Assembly (NCBI GenBank): GCA_011523655.1 | Contig: WTGH01000040.1 | Span: 1 to 64,000 of the forward strand | Origin: Rhodospirillaceae bacterium | GTDB taxonomy: Bacteria; Pseudomonadota; Alphaproteobacteria; Bin65 | DNA length: 64,000 bases | Direction of reading: 5' to 3' | Shown here: positions 18,275 through 26,672 of the stretch, in pieces | Numbering within the stretch: position 1 is the first letter of the stretch | How the letters are laid out: every line of letters begins with the position of its first letter | Program-made: the position numbers and the translations under genes | The notes under the pieces: generated by a model | The model's database searches: none | Seen by the model: the letters and a program-made list of their open reading frames with translations, nothing else | Told to the model about the DNA's origin: nothing

Positions 18275-18901
18275 ATGAAGCGCATCGACTGGTATTTCGA
18301 CTATATCTCGCCCTATGCCTACCTGCAGTCGCAGCGGCTGGGCGAATTTGCCGGAATCGCGGAAATTCGCCCGGTGCCGGTCCTGTTCGCCGGCTTGCTG
18401 AACGCGACCGGCAACCTGGGCCCGGCCGAACTGCCGGCCAAGCGCCTGTGGACCTACCGTTTCTGCCAGTTCACGGCCGGCCGCCTCGGCGTGCCCTTCC
18501 GGATGCCGCCGGCCCATCCCTTCAACCCGCTGCGAATCCTGCGCCTGTCCATCGCGCTCGACGGCGATCTCGCCGCCATCGACGCCATCTTCCGCTTCGT
18601 CTGGGCCGAGGGCCGCGAGCCGAACGCGGAATGGCCGGCGCTGACCGAAGCGCTGGGCGCGGCCGACGCCGATGCCTTGATCGCGCAGGAGCCGGTCAAG
18701 GCCGCCCTGAAGGAAAACACGGACGCTGCGGTCGCCGCCGGCATTTTCGGAGTGCCGACCATGGCCATCGACGGCCAATTCTTCTGGGGTGTCGACGGCA
18801 CCGATTTCGCCCATGCCTATCTGGCCGATCCGGCCATCCTCGGGACCGACGCCATGAAGCGGCTGGAAACCCTGCCGGCCGCGGCCGAGCGGCGGCGCTG
18901 A
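18275..18901 (+). CDS. 2-hydroxychromene-2-carboxylate isomerase family protein (DsbA-like fold)
   Basis: 208-residue thioredoxin-fold protein of the HCCA isomerase (kappa-GST) family. The N-terminus IDWYFDYISPYAYLQSQRL has the active-site Ser in the position of the DsbA cysteine, and no CxxC is present. Other landmarks are FNPLRILRLSIAL and IFGVPTMAIDGQFFWGVDGTDF (cis-Pro loop VPT). Family members isomerise 2-hydroxychromene-2-carboxylate with glutathione in naphthalene catabolism, but many homologues have other roles. Here there are no other naphthalene genes. The ATG at 18275 follows GAGCGAGG. The next gene starts 16 bp later. Confidence 0.92.
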   Translation: MKRIDWYFDYISPYAYLQSQRLGEFAGIAEIRPVPVLFAGLLNATGNLGPAELPAKRLWTYRFCQFTAGRLGVPFRMPPAHPFNPLRILRLSIALDGDLAAIDAIFRFVWAEGREPNAEWPALTEALGAADADALIAQEPVKAALKENTDAAVAAGIFGVPTMAIDGQFFWGVDGTDFAHAYLADPAILGTDAMKRLETLPAAAERRR

Positions 18902-18916
18902 CCGCGGCCGGACCCG

Positions 18917-19372
18917 GTGCCGGAGCGCCCGCACCTCGCCTGCATCGTCGCCGACCTGCCGCTCGCCCGGATCGCGCTGCACGAGGCCGCGGCCGCGGGC
19001 GCCACCCTGGAGTTGTGGAGCCCGCCGGACGGCGCCCGCAGCCTGGGTGTCGGCTACTGGGCGGCCCTCGACCGCGCGATCGCAAAGGCCGCGGAGCCCG
19101 GCGGTGCCGCGACGGTGCTGGATTGCGGCGCCGCGCCGGGTTTCGCCCTGGCTGCCTTTCGGGAGGGCCTGCGCAACGTGCACGTCGCCGTCCGGGCCGA
19201 CGTCCGGGAGAAACTGGCGTCGATCGCAGAACGGTGCGGCGGGGCGCTGCATCCCGGCCCGCCGCCGGAACTCGACCTGCGCGACCGGCTGGATCCGGCA
19301 GCCTCCTGCCGGTTTGCCTTGCAAAACCGGGGCGGCCGAACGGGGGCCGGGGACGCCGACAACCGAAGTTGA
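18917..19372 (+). CDS. Hypothetical protein upstream of fructose-bisphosphate aldolase
   Basis: A 151-residue protein with a GTG start at 18917, 16 bp after the isomerase gene. I do not recognise a characterised family. It is predicted soluble, rich in Ala, Arg and Pro, with a Rossmann-like stretch TVLDCGAAPGFALAAFREGLRNVHVAVRADVREK suggestive of nucleotide or amide binding. The last 20 residues are polar and less structured, and could reflect a drifted stop codon. The codon pattern is ordinary for the genome. It lies between the isomerase and the class I aldolase on the same strand, so it may be co-transcribed with either. Function unknown. Confidence 0.65.
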   Translation: MPERPHLACIVADLPLARIALHEAAAAGATLELWSPPDGARSLGVGYWAALDRAIAKAAEPGGAATVLDCGAAPGFALAAFREGLRNVHVAVRADVREKLASIAERCGGALHPGPPPELDLRDRLDPAASCRFALQNRGGRTGAGDADNRS

Positions 19373-19491
19373 AGGGCGCCGTCGAAGACGCCCGTTGAAA
19401 CCGCCCGCGGCCTTGTCTAAGCACAGCGGGGAGAAGGAGGGGGCCGCGGCGCGCCGGCCCGTTGGAACGAGCCGAAGGGGATAGCCAAGCC

Positions 19492-20412
19492 ATGAAAATG
19501 ACGTCCACGGTGCGCCGGATCCTGAAGAACTACGAGAGCGACTGTCCGGGCACCAAGGGCCAGCTGGCCCGCATCCTGATGACCGGCCGTCTGACCGGCA
19601 CCGGCAGGGCCGTCATCCTGCCGGTCGACCAGGGCTTCGAGCACGGCCCGGCGCGCAGCTTCGCGCCGAACCCGGAAGGCTACGATCCACACTACCACTA
19701 CCGGCTGGCGATCGATGCCGGGCTCAACGCCTTTGCCGCGCCGCTCGGCCTGCTGGAGGCGGGCGCGGATACGTTCGCCGGGCAGATCCCGACCATCCTC
19801 AAGGTCAACAGCTCGAACAGCCACGCCCGGGACAAGGACCAGGCGATCACCGGCGGGGTGGAGGACGCGCTGCGCCTAGGCTGTTCCGCCATCGGCTTCA
19901 CCATCTATCCGGCCTCGGACAGCCAATTCGAGATGATGGAGGAAATCCGCGAGATGGCGGCGGAGGCGAAATCGGTCGGCCTCGCCGTCGTCATCTGGTC
20001 CTATCCGCGCGGCGGCGACCTTTCGAAAGAAGGCGAGACCGCGATCGACATCTGCGCCTACGCCGCCCATATGGCTGCGCTGCTCGGCGCCCACATCATC
20101 AAGGTCAAACCGCCGACCGCGCATATCGAACAGGACGCGGCGCGCAAGGTCTACGAAGCGCAGGGCATCGACATATCGAGCCTGTCCGCCCGCGTCGCCC
20201 ATGTCATGCAGAGCACCTTCGCGGGCCGCCGGCTGGTCGTCTTCTCCGGCGGCGCGGCCAAGGGCGACGACGCGATCCTCGACGAAATCCGCGCGTTGCG
20301 CGACGGCGGCGCGTCGGGCTCGATCATCGGCCGCAACAGCTTCCAGCGCCCGCGCGACGACGCCCTCGCCCTGCTCGACAAGGCGGTCAGGATCTACAAG
20401 GGGCAGCTCTAG
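19492..20412 (+). CDS. Class I fructose-bisphosphate aldolase (DhnA/FbaB type)
   Basis: Schiff-base aldolase of the archaeal/DhnA type, 306 residues, which cleaves fructose-1,6-bisphosphate in glycolysis and gluconeogenesis. Landmarks are AVILPVDQGFEHGPARSFAPNP, DAGLNAFAAPLGLLEAGAD, VVIWSYPRGG, the Schiff-base Lys in HIIKVKPPTAHIE, and the phosphate site VFSGGAAKGDDAILDE followed by SIIGRNSFQRP. The ATG at 19492 (MKMTSTVRRIL) has GAAGGGGA upstream and is preferred to one 30 bp earlier. thiE follows 30 bp downstream on the same strand. Confidence 0.95.
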   Translation: MKMTSTVRRILKNYESDCPGTKGQLARILMTGRLTGTGRAVILPVDQGFEHGPARSFAPNPEGYDPHYHYRLAIDAGLNAFAAPLGLLEAGADTFAGQIPTILKVNSSNSHARDKDQAITGGVEDALRLGCSAIGFTIYPASDSQFEMMEEIREMAAEAKSVGLAVVIWSYPRGGDLSKEGETAIDICAYAAHMAALLGAHIIKVKPPTAHIEQDAARKVYEAQGIDISSLSARVAHVMQSTFAGRRLVVFSGGAAKGDDAILDEIRALRDGGASGSIIGRNSFQRPRDDALALLDKAVRIYKGQL

Positions 20413-20442
20413 GCGCCGGCCGCGCTGCCGGATGAACGAGCG

Positions 20443-21093
20443 ATGGTCGATCCTGCCGATCCCCGCTGCCAGCTTTATCTGATTACACCCCCGGCGCTGG
20501 AGCCGGCGGTATTTGCGGAGACGCTGAAAGCGGCGCTCGATGCCGGGCCGGCCGCCTGCCTCCAGCTTCGCCTCAAGGATGCGCCGGACGATGCCGTGCG
20601 CCGGGCGGCCGAAATTCTGATGCCGGTCTGTCACCGCCACGACATTGCCTTCCTCGTCAACGACCGGCCGGATCTGGCGCGCGAGATCGGCGCCGACGGC
20701 GTTCATGTCGGGCAGGAGGACGCCGCCTATGCCGATGCGCGCGCCCTGGTCGGCGGGGAAGCGACAGTCGGCGTGACCTGCCACAACTCGCTGCATCTGG
20801 CGATGGAGGCGGCCGAGGCCGGCGCGGACTATGTCGCCTTCGGCGCCTTTTTCCCGACCCGGACCAAAGATCCGAAATCGCAGGCGACGCTGGAAACGCT
20901 GGAAGGCTGGTCTGCGGCAACGGTCGTGCCCTGTGTCGCCATCGGCGGGATCACTGTGGAGAATTGCCGTCCGCTGGTCCGCGCCGGCGCCGATTTTCTC
21001 GCCGTCGTCGGCGGCGTCTGGGACCATCCGGAAGGCCCGGCCGCCGCCGTCCGGGCGTTCGCCGCGATTCTGGAGGCGCGCGGCGGCGCCTGA
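20443..21093 (+). CDS. thiE: Thiamine phosphate synthase
   Basis: Joins HMP-pyrophosphate and thiazole phosphate to thiamine phosphate. The 216-residue TIM barrel shows CLQLRLKDAPDDAVRRAAE (substrate Lys/Arg), FLVNDRPDLAREIGADGVHVGQED, VGVTCHNSLHLAMEAAEAGADYVAFGAFFPTRTK, and VAIGGITVENCRPLVRAGADFLAVVGGVW. It begins with the ATG at 20443; an ATG 12 bp earlier is in another frame. It sits 30 bp behind the aldolase gene and may share its transcript. No TPP riboswitch was seen upstream. Confidence 0.93.
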   Translation: MVDPADPRCQLYLITPPALEPAVFAETLKAALDAGPAACLQLRLKDAPDDAVRRAAEILMPVCHRHDIAFLVNDRPDLAREIGADGVHVGQEDAAYADARALVGGEATVGVTCHNSLHLAMEAAEAGADYVAFGAFFPTRTKDPKSQATLETLEGWSAATVVPCVAIGGITVENCRPLVRAGADFLAVVGGVWDHPEGPAAAVRAFAAILEARGGA

Positions 21094-21302
21094 TTTGACG
21101 CTCGTCCCGAAGGTTGAAATGCCGGGCCCAAAAAACATTCTGGCAGTTTGCAAATTCTTGCGCCGATAATACGAACCGATATATTTCGGGACACGGCTGG
21201 CGGCGGGACGGGCTACCGGGCAATGGCCAGACGATCTTCGCATCTTGCATCGCCCGTTCCCGAACCCGCCGGCAAACCCTTCAGGTAAGCGGGAGCGCGG
21301 CG

Positions 21303-22487
21303 ATGCCCCAGGAATCATCAGACTCAGCCAGCCGTCCCGACAGGCCGCGGTGGCTCGGATACGCGCAACTGGCGGCAATCCTGATCGCCATCGTTGTCGC
21401 TCTTTATTTTGCCCGCGCGCCCGACCGGGTCGAGCGCGGGGCGACGGCCGCGACGACGGCCGGGCCCGGCAAGCCTCCTGTCCGCGTCGTCCAGCCGAGT
21501 CCGAGAAAATACACCTTTACCGTCCGTGCGACGGGAACCGTGACGCTCGAACGGAAGACCAAGGTCGTTTCCGAGGTCGTCGGCCGGGTCGTCTGGGTCT
21601 CGCCGAAATTCACGAATGGCGGGTCGCTCGCGGCAAACGAGACGTTACTCAGGATCGATCCGTCCGAGTTCGAAATTCGGGTCCAGGGCGCGGCAATGTC
21701 GGTCGTGGAAGCCGAGGCCAGCCTGCAAATTCAGAAGTCCCTTGCGAAGGAAGGCGCCGAGAAGTTCGCGAAGGCCAATCCAGGAACGGAGGTTCCGGAA
21801 CGGGTTCGCCGCGTCTCGTCAATCTCCAGGGCGGAAGCCAGGCTGGGCCGGGCGCAGGCGGCGCTGGATCTGGCGAAGCTGCAGCTGGCACGCACAAGCA
21901 TATCGCTGCCCTACGACATCCGGGTGGTGCGTTCGGATGTCGAGGTCGGCGAACTGGTGGGTCCGGCCGAAAGTGTCGGGCGCTCGTGGGTGCTGGGTGT
22001 CGTTTACCGGTCCGGCTCGGTACAGGTCCGGGCGCCGGTCGAGCCGAAGGATCTCAGGAGTTTCGCACCGATGGTCGGCCGTTCGGCCCGGCTCTCGACC
22101 TGGGCCGGAAAATACGACGGCGAAGTGGTCAGGGTGTCGTCGGTCGTCGCCCCGCGCACCCGCCTGGGGTCGATGTTCCTGAATTTCGCCAAGGATACGC
22201 CGCCGGCCTCGTTGCCCGCGCCGGGCACTTTCGTGGAAATTGCGGTAACCGGGCCAACGCGCGACGGGGTCTTCGTGCTGCCTGAGACGGCGGCACGCGA
22301 CCGCAACAGCGTATGGGTGGTCAGGAAGGGCGCCCTGGCGTCGTTCACGCCCAAAACGCTCGGCCGCACGGCCGACGGCTGGATCGTCGAGCCGTTCGAT
22401 GCGGGCGAGGGTGTCGTCGTGGGCGTTCTGGCCAATGCCAGGGCAGGATTGCAGGTGACGGCCAGGGCAATCCGATCTCCGGAATAA
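21303..22487 (+). CDS. RND efflux periplasmic adaptor subunit (HlyD/MFP family)
   Basis: Membrane fusion protein of a tripartite RND pump, 394 residues. After a short cytosolic start it has one membrane anchor (YAQLAAILIAIVVALYFARA, about residues 23-42). The beta-barrel/lipoyl part follows (VRVVQPSPRKYTFTVRATGTVTLERKTKVVSEVVGRVVWV), with an alpha-hairpin rich in Ala and Lys (SVVEAEASLQIQKSL) and a second lipoyl half (LPYDIRVVRSDVEVGELV). The ATG at 21303 (MPQESSD) is chosen because the sequence before it is not membrane-like, and GCGGGAG provides a ribosome site. The permease is encoded 55 bp downstream. No outer-membrane TolC-type gene lies in the window. Confidence 0.93.
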   Translation: MPQESSDSASRPDRPRWLGYAQLAAILIAIVVALYFARAPDRVERGATAATTAGPGKPPVRVVQPSPRKYTFTVRATGTVTLERKTKVVSEVVGRVVWVSPKFTNGGSLAANETLLRIDPSEFEIRVQGAAMSVVEAEASLQIQKSLAKEGAEKFAKANPGTEVPERVRRVSSISRAEARLGRAQAALDLAKLQLARTSISLPYDIRVVRSDVEVGELVGPAESVGRSWVLGVVYRSGSVQVRAPVEPKDLRSFAPMVGRSARLSTWAGKYDGEVVRVSSVVAPRTRLGSMFLNFAKDTPPASLPAPGTFVEIAVTGPTRDGVFVLPETAARDRNSVWVVRKGALASFTPKTLGRTADGWIVEPFDAGEGVVVGVLANARAGLQVTARAIRSPE

Positions 22488-22542
22488 TCCGGCCTGAAGA
22501 CGGACGCTGCGTGCGCAAGGCGCGCCATCGCGAGGGACTATC

Positions 22543-25500
22543 GTGAAAAACGGACCGATCGCCTATTTCGTCGGCAATCCCGTCGCCGCCAAATTCCTGC
22601 TGATCCTGCTGATCGTCGGCGGCGTGTTTTCCGGGATTCAGCTGACCGTTCAACACATTCCGGAAATCGATCTGCGCACGGTCAGCGTGACAGTGCGGGT
22701 GCCCGGCGCGTCGCCGAAGGAAGTCGAAGAGGACATCAACCGCCGGATCGAGGAAAGCGTGGTCGGCCTGCCCGGGGTGGCCCGCGTGGTCGGCACCGCC
22801 TCGCAGGGATTCGCCCGGCTGGATGTCGAACTCGAAACCTTCGCCGATGACGGGGCTGTCCTGGCCGATGTCCGCAGCGCCGTCGAAAGCATCGAGAATT
22901 TTCCGCCGCCCAACGCCGAACGGCCGAGGGTGGAACTGAAGAAACTGGCGATCGAGGTAATGACGCTCGCCGTGGCGTCGTCCACTGCGTCGGAGAATGC
23001 GCTGCGCAGGGCCGCGGAAGCCCTGCGCGATGACCTGCTGGCGCTGCCGTCGGTCTCCCAGGTCAAGCTGCGCGGCACGCGCAACCGCGAAATCGCCATC
23101 GAGATGAACGAAGAGGAGTTGCGCCGCCACAATCTGACGCTCGCCAAGGTGGCGAGAAAAGTCCGGCGCGTCTCACGCAACGCGACCTTCGGCGAACTGC
23201 GCACCCGCGCCGGAGGCGTGGTCCTCCATGCGGTCGGAAAACGGCAGGTCGGCGAGGAATTCGGGAACATACCGCTGATTACGCGGGTCGACGGCACCAT
23301 CGTGACGCTCGGCGACGTCGCCACGATCCGCGACGGCTTCGTCGACGAGGACATCCTGTCGACGGTCGATGGCAAGCCGGCGGTTTTCGTCCGGGTCGAA
23401 GCGTCCAGGGAGCAGTCGCTGCTCGAAATTTCCTCCAACATCAGGAAACGCCTCGAGACCTACAAGCCGCCGCCCGGGATCGAAATCCGCGTCTGGAACG
23501 ATACGTCGGAGCCGATTTTCGACGTTCTGTCGGATATCGTCCGCAACGCGGCGATCGGCGTCATCCTGGTGTTCGTGTGCCTGTTCCTCGTTTTCGACCT
23601 CCGCCTCGCCTTCTGGATTACCCTGGGCATTCCCCTGTCGTTCGTCGGCGCGCTGATGTTCTTCGATCTGGCGAACCTGACGCTGAACCTGGGGACATTG
23701 TTCGCGTTCTTCCTGCTGATCGGCATCGTCGTCGACGATGCGGTCGTGGTCGGCGAGAGCGTCGCTGCGGAACGCGAGCGGGGGAAAAGCGCCGTAGAGG
23801 CGGCCGTTTCGGGGGCCCGGATCGTCGCCGGCCCGATCTTCGTCGGCGTATCCACGACCGTCCTGGCATTCGTGCCGTTCCTGTTCGTTACCGAAGGCAG
23901 CCTTCAGATCGTCCAGTCATTCTTCTGGGTCGCTCTGTTCGTTCTCGCCGTATCGCTGGTCGAGGCCTTTTTCGTCCTGCCGTCGCACCTCTCGCACGAG
24001 CGGCACTGGAGCCTCTCCCCGCTGCGCGAAATCCAGACCTGGGCGCGCGACGCGATCGACCGGATGCGGGATTCGATCGTGGCGCCGGCGGTGTCCTGGG
24101 CGGTCCGCCATGTCTGGCTGACGATCGCCTTCGGCCTGGTATTTTTCGTTGCCGCTCTTGCCCTGCTGCGGTCCGAGCAGGTTCGCGTGGTCATCCTCGA
24201 CAACACGGCGAGCCGCTCGAACACGGTCCAGGCAAACCTCGAGTTGCCGGTCGGCGCGCCGTTCGAAGCCAGCGCCGCCATCGCCGAAAGATTCGTCCGG
24301 GCGGCCGAGGCGGTCGACAAAGAACTCGAAGGGACTGCCATCGAATCGATCAGCGTGATCGTCGGCAATGTCGGCGGCGTCTCCCGTTCGCGCACCGGCG
24401 AGGAGCAGCGCAACGGCAGCCATCTGGCCTCGGTCCGGCTTCATCTGCACGCCCGGCCGCTGCGGCAGGCGTCGCCCGGGGAAATCGAGCGGTTGTGGCG
24501 CCGGAATATCGGCAATCTGCCGGGACTGGCGAAAGTCTCGGTCCAGACCACCCTTTTCCGGATGATACCGTCCGTCGCCTATGCCCTGGTTCACGACGAT
24601 CGCGAAAAACTTGAGCAGGCGGCCCGCGAGCTCAGGGCGTTCATCGGGTCCGTTCCGGGCATCTACCAGCTCTCCGACAGTCTCGTGCCGGGCAAACGGC
24701 ATTTCGTCGTCCGGGTCACGCCGGCCGGCAAGGCCGCAGGGCTGACGCCGACCGGGATCGGCCGGCAACTGCGGGCGAACTACCACGGCATCGAGGTCCA
24801 GAGGATTCAGCGCGGCCGCGACGAGATACGGGTTGTCGTCCGCTATCCGGCGGAACGGCGGCGCAGTCTGCGCGAGCTCGCCGGCGAGCGGATCCGCCGG
24901 CCCGGCGGCGGCGAGGTGCCGCTGTCCACCGTGGCCTGGATCGAGGAAAAGCGCGAGCTCGCCGCGCTCACCCGGATCGACGGCAAGAGCACGGTGCTGG
25001 TCAACGCCCACACCGAACTCACCCAGATCACCCCCATCCAGGCGCGGCGGAAGATCGACCGGGAGTTTCTGCCCGGCCTGATCGCGAAATATCCCGGCCT
25101 CGGCATATCGGATGACGCCGGCGTGCGGCAGGAGAGGCATCTGTTCGAGACGTTGAGCCTGCTCGTGCCCTTCGTGTTGATTGCGATGTATGCCCTGATG
25201 GCCGGTTTCCTGCGCAGCTACTGGAAGCCGGTGGTCGCCATGGCGGGCGTGCCGGTCGCGTTTGCCGGCGCGATATTCGGCCACTGGTTTCTTGGCTGGG
25301 ATGTCACGGCGTTGTCGCTGTTCGGCGTCGTCGCCGTCGCCGGCGTGATCGTCAATGACGCCCTGGTGCTGCTCGACCGCTACAATGCGATCCGGCGGGA
25401 CAACGATATGTTGCCGGCCATCGCCGCCGCCTCCGCCGCGACGCGCCACCGCTTCCGCGCCGTCTTCCTGACCAGCCTGACAACGGTCCTGGGCCTTTCG

Positions 25501-25644
25501 CCCCTGCTCTACGCGCGCGGCGACGAACTGATCCGCTTCGTGCCGTTCGTGGTCAGCATGCTCGGCGGCCTGGTCGCCGCCGGCATCTTCACCCTGTTCA
25601 TCCTGCCTACGCTGGTGATGATCGTCGACGGACGCCGCGAATGA
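22543..25644 (+). CDS. RND-family efflux transporter permease
   Basis: 1033-residue inner-membrane proton antiporter. It has the N-terminal helix plus porter domain (VPGASPKEVEEDINRRIEESVVGLPGV) and a duplicated twelve-helix architecture. The TM4 proton-relay motif IGIVVDDAVVVGESVAAERERGKS carries the paired aspartates. The C-terminal half repeats the layout (VAVAGVIVNDALVLLDRYNAIRR), where one of the acidic pair is Asn, as is common in the second half. The start is the GTG at 22543. It works with the adaptor upstream. Substrates (drugs, metals or lipids) cannot be told from sequence, although the group is closer to uncharacterised HAE1-like pumps than to CzcA metal pumps. Confidence 0.95.
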   Translation: MKNGPIAYFVGNPVAAKFLLILLIVGGVFSGIQLTVQHIPEIDLRTVSVTVRVPGASPKEVEEDINRRIEESVVGLPGVARVVGTASQGFARLDVELETFADDGAVLADVRSAVESIENFPPPNAERPRVELKKLAIEVMTLAVASSTASENALRRAAEALRDDLLALPSVSQVKLRGTRNREIAIEMNEEELRRHNLTLAKVARKVRRVSRNATFGELRTRAGGVVLHAVGKRQVGEEFGNIPLITRVDGTIVTLGDVATIRDGFVDEDILSTVDGKPAVFVRVEASREQSLLEISSNIRKRLETYKPPPGIEIRVWNDTSEPIFDVLSDIVRNAAIGVILVFVCLFLVFDLRLAFWITLGIPLSFVGALMFFDLANLTLNLGTLFAFFLLIGIVVDDAVVVGESVAAERERGKSAVEAAVSGARIVAGPIFVGVSTTVLAFVPFLFVTEGSLQIVQSFFWVALFVLAVSLVEAFFVLPSHLSHERHWSLSPLREIQTWARDAIDRMRDSIVAPAVSWAVRHVWLTIAFGLVFFVAALALLRSEQVRVVILDNTASRSNTVQANLELPVGAPFEASAAIAERFVRAAEAVDKELEGTAIESISVIVGNVGGVSRSRTGEEQRNGSHLASVRLHLHARPLRQASPGEIERLWRRNIGNLPGLAKVSVQTTLFRMIPSVAYALVHDDREKLEQAARELRAFIGSVPGIYQLSDSLVPGKRHFVVRVTPAGKAAGLTPTGIGRQLRANYHGIEVQRIQRGRDEIRVVVRYPAERRRSLRELAGERIRRPGGGEVPLSTVAWIEEKRELAALTRIDGKSTVLVNAHTELTQITPIQARRKIDREFLPGLIAKYPGLGISDDAGVRQERHLFETLSLLVPFVLIAMYALMAGFLRSYWKPVVAMAGVPVAFAGAIFGHWFLGWDVTALSLFGVVAVAGVIVNDALVLLDRYNAIRRDNDMLPAIAAASAATRHRFRAVFLTSLTTVLGLSPLLYARGDELIRFVPFVVSMLGGLVAAGIFTLFILPTLVMIVDGRRE

Positions 25645-25689
25645 GCCGCACCGTGGGCCGGACGCCTCAATAGCCCAGCGGCGCAGTGG

Positions 25690-25824
25690 TCACTTTTTCT
25701 TGGGCGGTGGCGGCGGTGGCGGCGACGGCTTCTTCACGGTCGGCGGGAGCTTTCGGGAAAGGGCTCTCATCACGACCTGATTACCTGAACGTTTCGTCGG
25801 TGAAGGAGTGGGTTCCTTTGCCAC
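25690..25824 (-). CDS. 44-residue Pro/Lys-rich microprotein coupled to the DUF6338-like gene
   Basis: A small minus-strand frame opens with GTG at 25824, overlapping the last base of the upstream gene's TAG stop (TAGTG). GAGGAGG lies 7 nt upstream as a strong ribosome site inside the upstream gene. The product is basic and probably disordered: it begins VAKEPTPSPTKRSGNQ and ends in a seven-proline run followed by three lysines. Coupled translation and the strong ribosome site argue that it is real. It could be a partner or tail of the membrane protein, or a nucleic-acid or membrane-binding peptide. No homologue is recognised. Confidence 0.6.
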   Translation of the reverse strand: MAKEPTPSPTKRSGNQVVMRALSRKLPPTVKKPSPPPPPPPKKK

Positions 25825-26447
25825 TACATCGCCTCCTCATGTCGCTCTTCAGTCGCTATAGGCACGAATTCCATCATTGTCACCTCGGTAGCAGGAATCA
25901 AAATAGCGTCAACGCCTGTCGCGGGCACTCTCTTGTCTTCACCAATCAGCCACTCGGCATCCGCAATGCGAAAGTGCCCATCTTTCGGGTTGCTTGGCCA
26001 CTCTTCAGCAAATCCAAAAAGTCGGCGCTCGCCTTGCAGATGCAATACCAAGAAACATCGATCACCGTAGCGTGCGAAGGTCGAATACCATTCCGACGGA
26101 TACGATGTTTCTCTCGTGAAACGCAACCGGCGCAAAATCCAGTGCATGACATCCGTATTCGAGAAAAAGGAAGCGCCCAATCCAAGCAAGATTGCAACCA
26201 GAACAGACAGTGCAGGCTCCCAACCCTTGAATGTCTGCGCACCTGCGACTGCGCTAGCAGTGGGCAGCAGGATGAACTCCGTTATCGTCTGTCCGATTAC
26301 GGTGAAAATAAGCGCTAGAACGGTACGGTCGAAGGCGCTCGGTTTCGGGTGCGACGTGAGAGAATAAAAAATACCGGCCGCGACGAATCCTGGCAGGAGG
26401 TATGTCAGGGTGCCGACAACCTCGCCAGAAATCCAGCTTACGGCCAT
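25824..26447 (-). CDS. DUF6338-like membrane protein
   Basis: About 207 residues. Three predicted membrane segments occupy roughly residues 11-31 (GTLTYLLPGFVAAGIFYSL), 40-62 and 78-97. A soluble C-terminal domain has the signature RCFLVLHLQGERRLFGFAEEWPSNPKDGHFRIADAEWL, which matches my recollection of DUF6338 proteins; no activity has been established. The ATG at 26447 is preferred; a TTG at 26456 in frame is possible. The gene is noticeably lower in GC than its neighbours and has its own near-consensus promoter at 26488-26515, both signs of acquired DNA. It is coupled to the microprotein gene downstream. The island lies between an RND efflux operon and gamma-glutamyltransferase. Confidence 0.75.
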   Translation of the reverse strand: MAVSWISGEVVGTLTYLLPGFVAAGIFYSLTSHPKPSAFDRTVLALIFTVIGQTITEFILLPTASAVAGAQTFKGWEPALSVLVAILLGLGASFFSNTDVMHWILRRLRFTRETSYPSEWYSTFARYGDRCFLVLHLQGERRLFGFAEEWPSNPKDGHFRIADAEWLIGEDKRVPATGVDAILIPATEVTMMEFVPIATEERHEEAM

Positions 26448-26487
26448 TCGATTCAACTCGTAGTGTTTTCACTTTATGTTCGCAATC

Positions 26488-26515
26488 GTTATACCGATTT
26501 AACGAAGTTTGTCAA
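26488..26515 (-). promoter_or_regulatory. Near-consensus promoter of the DUF6338-like cassette
   Basis: On the minus strand, TTGACA (26515-26510) and TATAAC (26493-26488) are 16 bp apart. The -10 box is about 40 bp before the chosen ATG. This is one of the closest matches to the consensus in the window and lies in an AT-rich segment. Confidence 0.65.
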
Positions 26516-26608
26516 TCCCAGCCGATTCCGAGACGACGGCTTCAGTCATCTCCGGTACCGTTCGGACACGTCCACCGGCCGGGCGGTCAAAGCTGATCCT
26601 CGTGCATC

Positions 26609-26647
26609 GTAGTCTGATCGCGGTCGCTTCAGGGCGACCAGGACTAC
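26609..26647. terminator. Nested stem-loop after gamma-glutamyltransferase
   Basis: Outer stem GTAGTC/GACTAC (26609-26614 with 26642-26647) encloses inner stem GGTCGC/GCGACC (26622-26627 with 26634-26639) with loop TTCAGG. It lies 26 bp beyond the 3' end of the minus-strand ggt gene and upstream of the DUF6338-like promoter, so a terminator role for ggt is plausible. No T-run follows it. Confidence 0.4.
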
Positions 26648-26672
26648 GTCGGTCGGAATCCGGTATTTCCGA

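Noticed and set aside
21094..21302. Promoter for the RND operon around GATAATAC
   Set aside because: The TAATAC-like box has no -35 at acceptable spacing, so no promoter is called.
26349..26612. 87-residue plus-strand open frame in the gap beside the DUF6338-like gene
   Set aside because: It overlaps that gene's start and promoter, has no ribosome site and no recognisable domain.
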